Of a stretch of 64,000 bases of DNA, positions 37,434-45,255 are shown piece after piece. How positions within the stretch are numbered: the stretch's first letter is position 1; each line of letters starts with the position of its first letter. The notes beneath the pieces were generated by a model. The model worked only from the letters and a program-made list of their open reading frames with translations. It searched no databases and was not told the origin of the DNA. This DNA is from DAHUXD01 sp963736455 (GTDB taxonomy: Bacteria; Acidobacteriota; Thermoanaerobaculia; UBA5066; Gp7-AA6), in the NCBI GenBank assembly GCA_963736455.1, contig CAVTON010000001.1, positions 1,426,001 to 1,490,000 on the forward strand, written 5' to 3'. A program made the position numbers and the translations under genes.

Positions 37434-38698
37434 ACCAGCGGGTACGCGGCGCAGAGCTCCGCGACGGTGCGGTGCGCCTCGTCCAGGGCGGCGGCGTCCT
37501 CGCCGGCGTCGAGCACGCGGGCGATGGCGCCGGCGATCGTCTCCATCTCGGCCGGACCCATGCCCCGCGTCGTCACGGCCGGCGTTCCGAGCCGAATCCC
37601 GGAGGCGACCATCGGCGAGCGCGTGTCGAAGGGAATCGTGTTCTTGTTGACCGTGATCCCGGCGCGATCGAGCCGCGTCTCGGCGTCCTTTCCGGAGATC
37701 CCGCGCGCTCCGACGTCCACCATCATGACGTGGTTGTCGGTGCCGCCCGAGACGAGACGGAAGCCGCGCCGCGAGAGCGCGGCGGCCAGGGCCCGGGCGT
37801 TCTCGACGACCCGCCCCTGGTACGCCACGAACTCCGGGGTCGCCGCCTCGGCGAAAGCCACCGCCTTCGCGGCGATCACGTGCTCGAGCGGACCTCCCTG
37901 GACTCCCGGGAACACGCTGCGGTCGAGGTCCTTCGCATGCGCGCTCCGGCAGAGCACCAGGCCGCCGCGCGGGCCTCGCAGCGTCTTGTGGGTCGTCGTC
38001 GTCACGAAGGGCGCATGCGGCACCGGGGACGGGTGCAGGCCCGCGATGACCAGGCCCGCGATGTGGGCGATGTCGCACATCAGCACCGCGCCGACCTCGT
38101 CCGCGACGGCGCCGAAGCGGGCGAAGTCGATCACGCGCGCGTAGGCCGACGCCCCGGCGATGATCAGCTTCGGGCGATGCTCGCGCGCGAGCGCCGCCAT
38201 CGCGTCGTAGTCGATGCGCTCGTCCTCGCGGCGCACGCCGTAGGCCACGACCCTGTATTCGCGGCCCGAGAACGACAGGGGATGTCCGTGCGTCAGGTGG
38301 CCGCCGTGCGTCAGGTCCATCCCCAGGATTGTGTCGCCGGGTTTCAACGCCGTCAGGTAGACGGACATGTTCGCCTGCGAGCCGGAGTGGGGCTGGACGT
38401 TGGCGTGCTCGGCGCCGAAGAGCGCCTTCGCCCGGTCGATCGCGAGCTGCTCGACCTTGTCCACGAACTCGCACCCGCCGTAGTAGCGCTTGCCCGGATA
38501 GCCCTCGGCGTACTTGTTCGTCAGGACGGAGCCCTGGGCCTCCCGCACGGCCCGCGAGACCCAGTTCTCGGAAGCGATCAGCTCGAGTCCCTCGTTCTGC
38601 CGGCGCGCTTCGGCGGCGATCCAGCGAGCGATCTCGGGGTCGACCGCGTCGAGGTCGCGGTCCATCAACGAGGCGGGGGCGGCAGGAGATCCGGACAT
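37430..38698 (-). CDS. glyA: Serine hydroxymethyltransferase
   Basis: The 422-residue protein has the SHMT marks: LELIASENWVSRAVREAQGS, NKYAEGYPGKRYYGG, SGSQANMSVYL, and the PLP-lysine segment TTTTHKTLRGPRGG. It interconverts serine and glycine with tetrahydrofolate and supplies one-carbon units. folC and ftcD elsewhere in the window also use folate. The ATG at 38698 follows GAGGAG. A palindromic repeat lies just upstream. Confidence 0.97.
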   Translation of the reverse strand: MSGSPAAPASLMDRDLDAVDPEIARWIAAEARRQNEGLELIASENWVSRAVREAQGSVLTNKYAEGYPGKRYYGGCEFVDKVEQLAIDRAKALFGAEHANVQPHSGSQANMSVYLTALKPGDTILGMDLTHGGHLTHGHPLSFSGREYRVVAYGVRREDERIDYDAMAALAREHRPKLIIAGASAYARVIDFARFGAVADEVGAVLMCDIAHIAGLVIAGLHPSPVPHAPFVTTTTHKTLRGPRGGLVLCRSAHAKDLDRSVFPGVQGGPLEHVIAAKAVAFAEAATPEFVAYQGRVVENARALAAALSRRGFRLVSGGTDNHVMMVDVGARGISGKDAETRLDRAGITVNKNTIPFDTRSPMVASGIRLGTPAVTTRGMGPAEMETIAGAIARVLDAGEDAAALDEAHRTVAELCAAYPLV

Positions 38699-38714
38699 CG
38701 TTTCTCTCCTCATT

Positions 38715-38804
38715 CTGTCATCCCGAGCGCAGCGAGGGATCCCTTTCGTGGCCGCAGCACGACCTGAAAGGGATCCCTCGGGCCGCCGGCCCTCGGGATG
38801 ACAG
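38715..38804. repeat. Nested palindromic repeat between dgt and glyA
   Basis: CTGTCATCCCGAG (38715-38727) pairs with CTCGGGATGACAG (38792-38804). Inside it GAGGGATCCCTTTC (38734-38747) pairs with GAAAGGGATCCCTC (38766-38779). The phrase 'tcatcccgagcgcagcgagg' resembles intergenic palindromes I have seen in many environmental bacterial genomes. It may act as a bidirectional stem or a small mobile unit. Confidence 0.75.
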
Positions 38805-38829
38805 GACGTTTCGACATGAAGCTCGCGCT

Positions 38830-40104
38830 CTACTCGACGACGAGCTCGCGGTACTCGGAGTTGCAGTAGCTGTCGGTCATGCCGGCGATGTGGTCGGCGA
38901 TCGCGCGATAGAACGCGGGCCGCGGCCGGTAGTGTTCGCCGACCTCGCGATCCACGGCGCCGAGAGAGACTTCGCGAAGGAAGCGCACGCCCAGATCGTG
39001 CTGGAGGCCCCTCAGGACGTCGTCGGGGAGCAGCCTCGGATTGTCGCGATAGGCCTGGAACAGGCCGGCCAGCACGCGGCGCGCGTGGCCGTCGTGCCGC
39101 GAGACCGGGAAAGAATGGATGATGTGGCGGTACACGAACTCGCGCAGCTCCGCGTAGAGACGGCGCCCGGACTCGCTGAACCCGACCAGGTCGCCCGGCA
39201 GCCGGTCGCGGCGCGCATAGAAGTCGTCGGCCGACGCGACGCCGGAGGATTCGAGCCACCGTTCGATGCGTGCGCGTGAGCCCTCCACGAGGTCCGCGGA
39301 AAGCGTCGCGATCATCCCGCGGATCAGCGAGGAACGGCGCGACGCGGCGTCGCTCCCGTAGCCCCGCGACGACCGCACGAGCCGGGCGATCGCCAGCTCC
39401 TCGATCGAGGCCTCCTCCGTCAGGGGCAGGCCGTCCTCGAGATCGTGGGTCTGCTGGGCGATCTCGTCGGACCAGTTGACCGCCTGCGCCTCGAGCGTGC
39501 CGGCGGAGTCGAACCGGAGGCCCTCCGTGAAATCGAGCGGGAACGGGAAATCCTTCGGCCAGGCCGTGTGCTTGAGCATCCCCTCGCGCACGTCGTGAGT
39601 GAGGTTCAGGCCCGGCTCCTCGTAGCGCTTCTCGAGCCGGTCCACGACGCGCACGGACTGGAAGTTGTGCTTGAAGCCTCCGGCGTCCGGGTGGCTCTCC
39701 CGCAGGAGCCGGTCGAGCACGGACTCGCCCGAGTGGCCGAACGGCGTGTGGCCGAGATCATGGCCGAGGGCGATCGCCTCGGTCAGGTCCTCGTTCAGTC
39801 CCAGCGCCCGCGCGACGCTCCGGGCGATCTGCGCGACCTCGATCGTGTGGGTCAGACGCGTGCGGAAGTGATCTCCCTCGTACGGGATGAAGACCTGCGT
39901 CTTGTGCTTCAGGCGCCGGAAGGCGCGGGAGTGGATGATTCGGTCGCGGTCGCGGGCGTAGTCGGTGCGCGCGTCGCCCGGATTCGAGGAGGCGGCTCCG
40001 CGCGGCCGGATCGCCCGGGCGCTCTTCGAGGCGTAGATCGCCAGCCGCTCCTCCTCGAGGCGCTCGAAGTGCTCCCGCGTGATCGGGGCGACGACCGTGG
40101 TCAT
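38830..40104 (-). CDS. dgt: dGTP triphosphohydrolase-like HD protein
   Basis: The 424-residue protein has the dGTPase HD core: RLKHKTQVFIPYEGDHFRTRLTHTIEVAQ with the first His, and LGHDLGHTPFGHSGE with the HD pair. dGTPases split dGTP to deoxyguanosine and triphosphate and tune dNTP pools. The gene sits between folC and glyA and overlaps folC by four bases. Confidence 0.92.
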   Translation of the reverse strand: MTTVVAPITREHFERLEEERLAIYASKSARAIRPRGAASSNPGDARTDYARDRDRIIHSRAFRRLKHKTQVFIPYEGDHFRTRLTHTIEVAQIARSVARALGLNEDLTEAIALGHDLGHTPFGHSGESVLDRLLRESHPDAGGFKHNFQSVRVVDRLEKRYEEPGLNLTHDVREGMLKHTAWPKDFPFPLDFTEGLRFDSAGTLEAQAVNWSDEIAQQTHDLEDGLPLTEEASIEELAIARLVRSSRGYGSDAASRRSSLIRGMIATLSADLVEGSRARIERWLESSGVASADDFYARRDRLPGDLVGFSESGRRLYAELREFVYRHIIHSFPVSRHDGHARRVLAGLFQAYRDNPRLLPDDVLRGLQHDLGVRFLREVSLGAVDREVGEHYRPRPAFYRAIADHIAGMTDSYCNSEYRELVVE

Positions 40105-41411
40105 GGGCCCTTTCCGCCGTACCGTCCGGAGAGAAGCAGCGAGCGCGCCTCGCCGACGAGGTACAGAGATCCCGCGACGATTATAGATTCGGCCGCGGGA
40201 AAACCGAGCAGCTCGTCGAGCGCGCCCGCGAGGCTCGACGCCGCGAGCGCGTCGGGACGGCCCGGAGAGAACCGGCGGAGCAGCTCTTCAGGCGGCTCCG
40301 CACGCGGCGAATCCGACGCTCTCACGAACCGGATTCGTCCGACGGCCGGGGCGAGTGCCCGGCCCATCGTCTCGACGTCCTTGTCCGACATCGCCCCGAA
40401 GACGAGGTCGGCCCGCAGGCCGGAGTCGGCGAGAAAGCGCACGAGGGAGAGAGCGCCGTCGGCGTTGTGGCACCCGTCCAGGAGCACGGTCCGGCCGCGG
40501 ACGGTGAACCGCTCGAGTCGGCCCGGCCAGCGGACCGATGCGACTCCGCGCTCGACGACGCCGGGCCCGAGACGGATCAGGGGCCCGAGCAGCTCGGCGG
40601 CGCGGACCGCCACGGCGGCATTCTCCGCCTGATGCGACCCGGGAAGCGGCGTCGTCAGCGAATAGCTCCCCTGCAGCGTCGCAATCTCGACGCGGGTGCC
40701 CTCGGTCGAAACCGACTCTGCCGTGAAGCGGACTTCGTCGACGAGGCGGTGCAGGCGCGCCCCCGTCCGCGCCGCGACCTCGTCGAACACCGTCAGCGCC
40801 TCCGGCCGCCGGCTCGCCACGAGCGCGGGCCGGTTCGCGCGGAAGACGCCGGCCTTCTCGAAGGCGATCGACGCGATCGTCCCGCCGAGCTCCTCGACGT
40901 GGTCGAGCGAGATCGACGTCACCACCGACAGGACCGCCGGCGCGACGTTGGTCGCGTCGAAGCGTCCGCCGAGCCCCACCTCGAGCACCGCCAGATCCAG
41001 GCCTCGCCGGGCGAAGGCTGTGAAGGCGGCGGCGGTCATGGCTTCGAAGTACGTCAGGGGAATCGGTGACTCCCGGTCGGCGGCCGCGAACACTTCGCCG
41101 AGCTCGGCATCGAGCGCCTCGGGCGCGATGTCCTCGGCCCCGAGGCGGATGCGCTCGGTCGCGCTCTCGAGGTGCGGCGACGTGTACAACCCGGCCGCGA
41201 GCCCGGCGGACCCGGCGATCGAGGCGAGCGTGGCCGCGGTCGAGCCCTTGCCGTTGGTCCCGGCCACGAGCACCGAAGGCACCCGCCGCTCGGGCCGCCC
41301 GAGCCGTTCGCAGACCGCGTCGATCGACGCCAGCCCGAGGCGGATGCCCCTCTGCCCGAGCGACTCGAGGCGGGAGAGGTGCGGAAGGGAGGGTCCGGGA
41401 GCGGGGCGCAA
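40101..41411 (-). CDS. folC: Folylpolyglutamate/dihydrofolate synthase
   Basis: The product (~436 residues) has the Mur-ligase-like P-loop (VAGTNGKGSTAATLAS), the SPHLESATERIRL segment, LEVGLGGRFDATNV and LLDGCHNADGA, all diagnostic for FolC. It adds glutamate to folate. The gene follows accD, as in many bacteria. The TTG at 41411 is the chosen start; a CTG overlapping the accD stop is possible. Confidence 0.93.
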   Translation of the reverse strand: MRPAPGPSLPHLSRLESLGQRGIRLGLASIDAVCERLGRPERRVPSVLVAGTNGKGSTAATLASIAGSAGLAAGLYTSPHLESATERIRLGAEDIAPEALDAELGEVFAAADRESPIPLTYFEAMTAAAFTAFARRGLDLAVLEVGLGGRFDATNVAPAVLSVVTSISLDHVEELGGTIASIAFEKAGVFRANRPALVASRRPEALTVFDEVAARTGARLHRLVDEVRFTAESVSTEGTRVEIATLQGSYSLTTPLPGSHQAENAAVAVRAAELLGPLIRLGPGVVERGVASVRWPGRLERFTVRGRTVLLDGCHNADGALSLVRFLADSGLRADLVFGAMSDKDVETMGRALAPAVGRIRFVRASDSPRAEPPEELLRRFSPGRPDALAASSLAGALDELLGFPAAESIIVAGSLYLVGEARSLLLSGRYGGKGP

Positions 41412-41416
41412 GCCGG

Positions 41417-42274
41417 TCAGGCGGCGGGCCGTCGGTCCCACATCAGGGCCAGGCACCGGGCGAGCGTCGCCTTCATCTCGGACCGGTCCACGATCAGGTC
41501 GAGCATCCCGTGCTCGAGAAGGAACTCGGAGCGCTGGAACCCTTCCGGCAGCGTCTGCCGGATCGTCTGCTCGATCACGCGCGGGCCCGCGAAGCCGATG
41601 AGCGCGTTCGGCTCCGCGATGTTCAGGTCGCCGAGCATCGCGTAGGAAGCCGTCACCCCGCCCGTCGTCGGGTCGGTCATGATCGAAACGTACGGGATCC
41701 GCGCCTCCGACAGCCGCGCGAGCGCGGCCGAGATCTTCCCCATCTGCATGAGGGAGAGGATCCCCTCCTGCATGCGCGCTCCCCCGGAGGTCGAAACGAG
41801 CAGCAGCGGCCGCCGCTCGTCCAGGGCCCGTTCGGCCGCGCGCGTCACCTTCTCTCCCACGACCGAACCCATGGACCCCGCCATGAAGAAGAACTCCATC
41901 GCGCCGATGAGGACCGGAATGCCCTCGAGGGTGCCCGAGCCGACGACGATGGCATCCGAAGTGCCGACGTTCTCTTCGGCGTCCCGCAGCCGGTCGCGAT
42001 ACTTCTTGCTGTCCCGGAACTTGAGCGGATCGGAGGAGCGGAGGTTGGCGTCGAGCTCCACCCATTCGCCGTCGTCGAAGAGCATCCGCAGCCGCTCGGG
42101 AGCCGAGAGGCGAAAGTGGAAGTTGCACTTGGGGCAGATCTTGAAGTTCCGGGCGAGTTCCTTGTTGTAGAGGATCTGGCGGCAGTGGTCGCACTTGACC
42201 CAGAGGCCCTCGGGGACCTTGCTCTGCCGCCCCTCCCGGATCTCCTTGGGAGCCCGATCTTTCCTGAACCACAT
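41417..42274 (-). CDS. accD: Acetyl-CoA carboxylase carboxyltransferase beta subunit
   Basis: The 285-residue protein has the N-terminal zinc ribbon (CDHCRQIL...CPKCNFHF, ~28-52) and the carboxyltransferase core with STSGGARMQEGILSLMQM, DPTTGGVTASYAMLGD and IGFAGPRVIEQTI. It pairs with AccA, encoded elsewhere, to form malonyl-CoA for fatty-acid synthesis. ATG at 42274. Confidence 0.97.
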   Translation of the reverse strand: MWFRKDRAPKEIREGRQSKVPEGLWVKCDHCRQILYNKELARNFKICPKCNFHFRLSAPERLRMLFDDGEWVELDANLRSSDPLKFRDSKKYRDRLRDAEENVGTSDAIVVGSGTLEGIPVLIGAMEFFFMAGSMGSVVGEKVTRAAERALDERRPLLLVSTSGGARMQEGILSLMQMGKISAALARLSEARIPYVSIMTDPTTGGVTASYAMLGDLNIAEPNALIGFAGPRVIEQTIRQTLPEGFQRSEFLLEHGMLDLIVDRSEMKATLARCLALMWDRRPAA

Positions 42275-42348
42275 GGGGGGCAGGATGGTAGCAGGATTGA
42301 CGCCGCGGCGGCGAAGGCCCGCGCCCGAAGAACCGGACGCAGAACGAC

Positions 42349-43143
42349 TTACAGGTTCGGAAGCCCCTCCGGGAGGACGTCGCTCGCCAGTCCGAAGCCC
42401 GACCCCCGCCGCTCGAACACCGTTCCAAAGGCGCGGAAGAGGTTCTCCGGAGTCAGGACCTCGCCGCGGGGGCCCTCGGCGATCGTCCGGCCGCCCCGCA
42501 GGAGCAGGACCGAGCTCGACAGGCGCGCGGCCAGCCCGATCTCGTGCGTCACCAGAAGAACCGTCGTGGCCCGCTCGCGGTGGACCCGCCAGAGCGTCTC
42601 CAGGAACTCGAGGCGGTGCCGGGGGTCGAGCCCCGCCGTCGGTTCGTCGAGCAGCCAGACCTCGGCTTCCTGCGCGAGCGCCCGCGCGAGAAACACCCGG
42701 CGCCGCTCGCCGCCCGACAGCGCCCGGGCGTCGCGCTCGGCGAGCGAGGCGACGTCGCAGGCGCGCATGGCCTCCAGGGCCAGGCGCCGATCCTCGGGCG
42801 ACTCCGCGACGAACCCCCGGCTGTGCGGGGCCCGACCCTGCAGCACCAGGTCCAGGCTTCGAATCGGAAACACCAGGTCCACGCTCTGTGGGACGTAGGC
42901 GATGCGCTGCGCGGACGTCCGCCGTGAAATCGTCGAGAGCGCAACGCCGTCCAGAAGAATCTCGCCGCCCGAGGAAGGCAGCACGCGGGCGAGGACCCTC
43001 AGGAACGTGGACTTGCCCGATCCGTTTTCGCCGAGCACCGCGACGACCGCGCCGGCGGGAATCGAGGCGTCGAGACCGTCGAGCGCCGTTGTCGGGCCGT
43101 AGCGGGCGCGAAGATCCCGAGCCTCGATTCGCGGCGGGATCAC
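42349..43143 (-). CDS. FecCD/BtuCD-type ABC transporter ATPase
   Basis: The 264-residue ATPase has Walker A (GENGSGKST), Q-loop region, signature (LSGGERRRVFLARAL) and Walker B (VWLLDEPTAGLDPRH) with the H-loop His (LLVTHEIG). The order binding protein-permease-ATPase with overlapping ends matches the B12/iron-siderophore class. The GTG at 43143 overlaps the permease stop; an ATG at 43164 is the alternative. Confidence 0.85.
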   Translation of the reverse strand: MIPPRIEARDLRARYGPTTALDGLDASIPAGAVVAVLGENGSGKSTFLRVLARVLPSSGGEILLDGVALSTISRRTSAQRIAYVPQSVDLVFPIRSLDLVLQGRAPHSRGFVAESPEDRRLALEAMRACDVASLAERDARALSGGERRRVFLARALAQEAEVWLLDEPTAGLDPRHRLEFLETLWRVHRERATTVLLVTHEIGLAARLSSSVLLLRGGRTIAEGPRGEVLTPENLFRAFGTVFERRGSGFGLASDVLPEGLPNL

Positions 43144-44114
43144 GGCGTCCTCAGAAGCAGCCATGCGAAGAGCGGCGCGCCGAGAGCCGCGGTGATGGCG
43201 CCGATCGGGAGCTCGGCCGGAGCCAGGACCGCGCGCGAAACCGCATCCGCGGCGACCAGGAGGGCCGCGCCGGAAAGCGCCGAGAGCGGCAGGAGGGTGC
43301 GCTGGTCGTTTCCCGCGATCGCACGCACGCCGTGCGGGACGAGCAGCCCGACGAACCCGATGACCCCGGCGAAGGCGACCGCCGCCCCGGTCAGAAGCGA
43401 TGCGGCGAGAAAAACGACGCGCTTGGTCTTTTCCGTGTCGACGCCGAGGGCCCCCGCGCTCTCCTCCCCGACCGCGAAGAGGTTCAGGCGCGCCGAGGCG
43501 GCGAGCAGCACCAGGAGCCCCGCCGCGGCATACGGAGCGAGGGCGGCGACCTTGCCCGGCGTCGCGTCGGACAGGCTTCCCATCATCCAGAAGAGCATCG
43601 TGCGCGAGGCCTCCCCCGATGCGATCGAGAACGCCGCGAGCAGAAGCGCCGAGAAGAACGCGTTCGCGATCAGGCCCGAGAGCAGAAGGCGCTCGAGGTC
43701 GAGCCGCCCGCCGCGCCGCGCCATCGCGGCAACTCCGATCGAGGCGGCCGCCGCACCCACGACCGCCGCCGCCGGCGAGACGAGCGGCGAGGCGCCCGCC
43801 AGGGCCGCGCCGGCGGCTCCCACCGCGGCGCCGCCGGAGGTGCCGAGCAGGAAGGGGTCGGCGAGCGGATTCTTGAGAAGGGCCTGAAGCGCGGCGCCGG
43901 CGAGGGCGAGGCACCCGCCTACGAGCGCCGCAAGCACGACCCTCGGCCAGCGCAATGCCGCCAGCATGCGCGCGGTCTCCCCCGCTTCGCCGCCGCCGCC
44001 CACGAGATCCCCGAGCGAGAGATGAACGCCTCCCACCGAGAACGCGACCAGAACGACCCCGGCGAGGACGAGCGCACCGACCGCCAGAGCAGGCCCCCGG
44101 GCCAGCGTCTTCAC
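43140..44114 (-). CDS. FecCD/BtuC-type ABC permease
   Basis: The 324-residue permease has roughly ten membrane helices and the family marks RWPRVVLAALVGGCLALAGA, QALLKNPLADPFLLGTSGGA and VGFVGLLVPHGVRAIAGND-type loop (GFVGLLVPHGVR). It belongs to the type II importers for cobalamin, heme or siderophores. The GTG overlaps the binding-protein stop. The cargo cannot be told from sequence alone. Confidence 0.9.
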   Translation of the reverse strand: MKTLARGPALAVGALVLAGVVLVAFSVGGVHLSLGDLVGGGGEAGETARMLAALRWPRVVLAALVGGCLALAGAALQALLKNPLADPFLLGTSGGAAVGAAGAALAGASPLVSPAAAVVGAAAASIGVAAMARRGGRLDLERLLLSGLIANAFFSALLLAAFSIASGEASRTMLFWMMGSLSDATPGKVAALAPYAAAGLLVLLAASARLNLFAVGEESAGALGVDTEKTKRVVFLAASLLTGAAVAFAGVIGFVGLLVPHGVRAIAGNDQRTLLPLSALSGAALLVAADAVSRAVLAPAELPIGAITAALGAPLFAWLLLRTP

Positions 44115-45007
44115 CGGGCCGCCCCGGCCAGGCGCTCGAGGACGTCGAAGACGCGCGGACCGGGCCGGGTCAGAGCCGCTTCGTCCAGGCGCACGCGGCG
44201 GGCCCTGGCGATCGGCCCCGCGGAGAGGGTTCCCCCCGGCGCGAAGGCGCTCTCCCAGGCCGCCTTCGCTTCGATCGACTCCGGAATCACGAGCAGCTCG
44301 ACGGGCGCCGTCGCGACGTATTCCTTCGAGAGCACGGGCCACCCGCGGCGGTCCGCGACCAGGTTCTGCAGGCCCGCCTCCTCGAGCACGTCGTTTAAGA
44401 ACGTCTGCCCGCCCGCCGCCTGAGGCGGGTCGGGCCAGACGAGCAGCAGCGCCTTCGGCCGGCGCCGCCCCGCGACGCTTCGTCGGACGGCGTCCCGGCG
44501 GCGCTCGAGATCCTCGCTCAGGCGGCGGCCCGCCTCGGGGATTCCGAGCCGAACCGCGACGAGCCGGATGCTCTCCAGCACGGCGTCGAGCGAGCCCGAC
44601 GGCGTCACCGTCACGGGAAGGCCTGCGGACTGAAGGGCGCGGACGGCTCCCTGCGCATTGCCTTCGGCGATGGCCAGGACGAGGTCCGGCCTCAGGGCGG
44701 CCACCTTCTCGGGATCCACCTGCAGCCCGCCGACGCGGGGGATCCGGCGCGCCGCCTCGGGATAGTCGGAATACTCCGACACGCCGACGAGGCGGTCTCC
44801 CGCACCGAGAGCGAACACGATCTCCGTCAGGTTCGGGGCGAGCGTGACGACGCGCCGGGGGCTGCCGGGCGCCGGAACCGCGGGGCCGGACCCGCGACAC
44901 GCGAGAAGCCCGGCGGCGAGCAGGAGACTCGCGGCGAACGGCCGCGGCGATCGTGACACGACCGGCGGCCGGGAAGCGCCGCGGCCGCCGCCACGAAAAA
45001 CGATCAA
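44111..45007 (-). CDS. BtuF/FepB-type periplasmic binding lipoprotein
   Basis: The ~298-residue protein has a signal with a lipobox (LLAAGLLAC) and the BtuF-like core RVVTLAPNLTEIVFALGAGDRLVGVSEYSDYP, then VGGLQVDPEKVAALRPDLVLA. The BtuF-like pattern favours cobalamin or an iron chelate as cargo. The TTG at 45007 overlaps the small upstream gene's stop; GTG 44959 is an alternative with a shorter, more typical n-region. Confidence 0.85.
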   Translation of the reverse strand: MIVFRGGGRGASRPPVVSRSPRPFAASLLLAAGLLACRGSGPAVPAPGSPRRVVTLAPNLTEIVFALGAGDRLVGVSEYSDYPEAARRIPRVGGLQVDPEKVAALRPDLVLAIAEGNAQGAVRALQSAGLPVTVTPSGSLDAVLESIRLVAVRLGIPEAGRRLSEDLERRRDAVRRSVAGRRRPKALLLVWPDPPQAAGGQTFLNDVLEEAGLQNLVADRRGWPVLSKEYVATAPVELLVIPESIEAKAAWESAFAPGGTLSAGPIARARRVRLDEAALTRPGPRVFDVLERLAGAAR

Positions 45008-45228
45008 CCCTGCGATTCGGCCTCTTCGAGCTCGTTGCGGACGCCGAGGCGCTGACACGCCGCGTCGTACATCTGGCGCGCCGCTTTCTGCGCGTTCTGG
45101 AGCTCGGCCAGCCGGTCCTTGACCTTCGCCAGCTCTTCCTGGATCTCGCCTTCGAGCTCCTGGATCTCCTTCTTGGTGACGGTCAGCGTGTTTTCGTAGA
45201 ACTTCTTCTGGTCGTTCGAAAGGGACAT
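45004..45228 (-). CDS. Small coiled-coil protein
   Basis: The 74-residue protein is almost entirely a charged heptad coiled coil (TKKEIQELEGEIQEELAKV, RLAELQNAQKAARQ). It has an excellent AGGAGG site before its ATG. It lies between the kinase fusion and the ABC binding protein. The function is unknown; size and composition suggest a scaffold or regulator. Confidence 0.7.
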   Translation of the reverse strand: MSLSNDQKKFYENTLTVTKKEIQELEGEIQEELAKVKDRLAELQNAQKAARQMYDAACQRLGVRNELEEAESQG

Positions 45229-45255
45229 GCCGGTTGCCTCCTGTCCGTCGGGATT

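Noticed and set aside
37430..39259. 609-residue version of GlyA
   Set aside because: The extra N-terminus runs through the palindromic repeat and part of dgt. GlyA begins at 38698 with a ribosome-binding site.
40101..42428. 775-residue version of FolC
   Set aside because: The upstream part is an antisense-like shadow of accD in another frame. FolC begins close to the accD stop.
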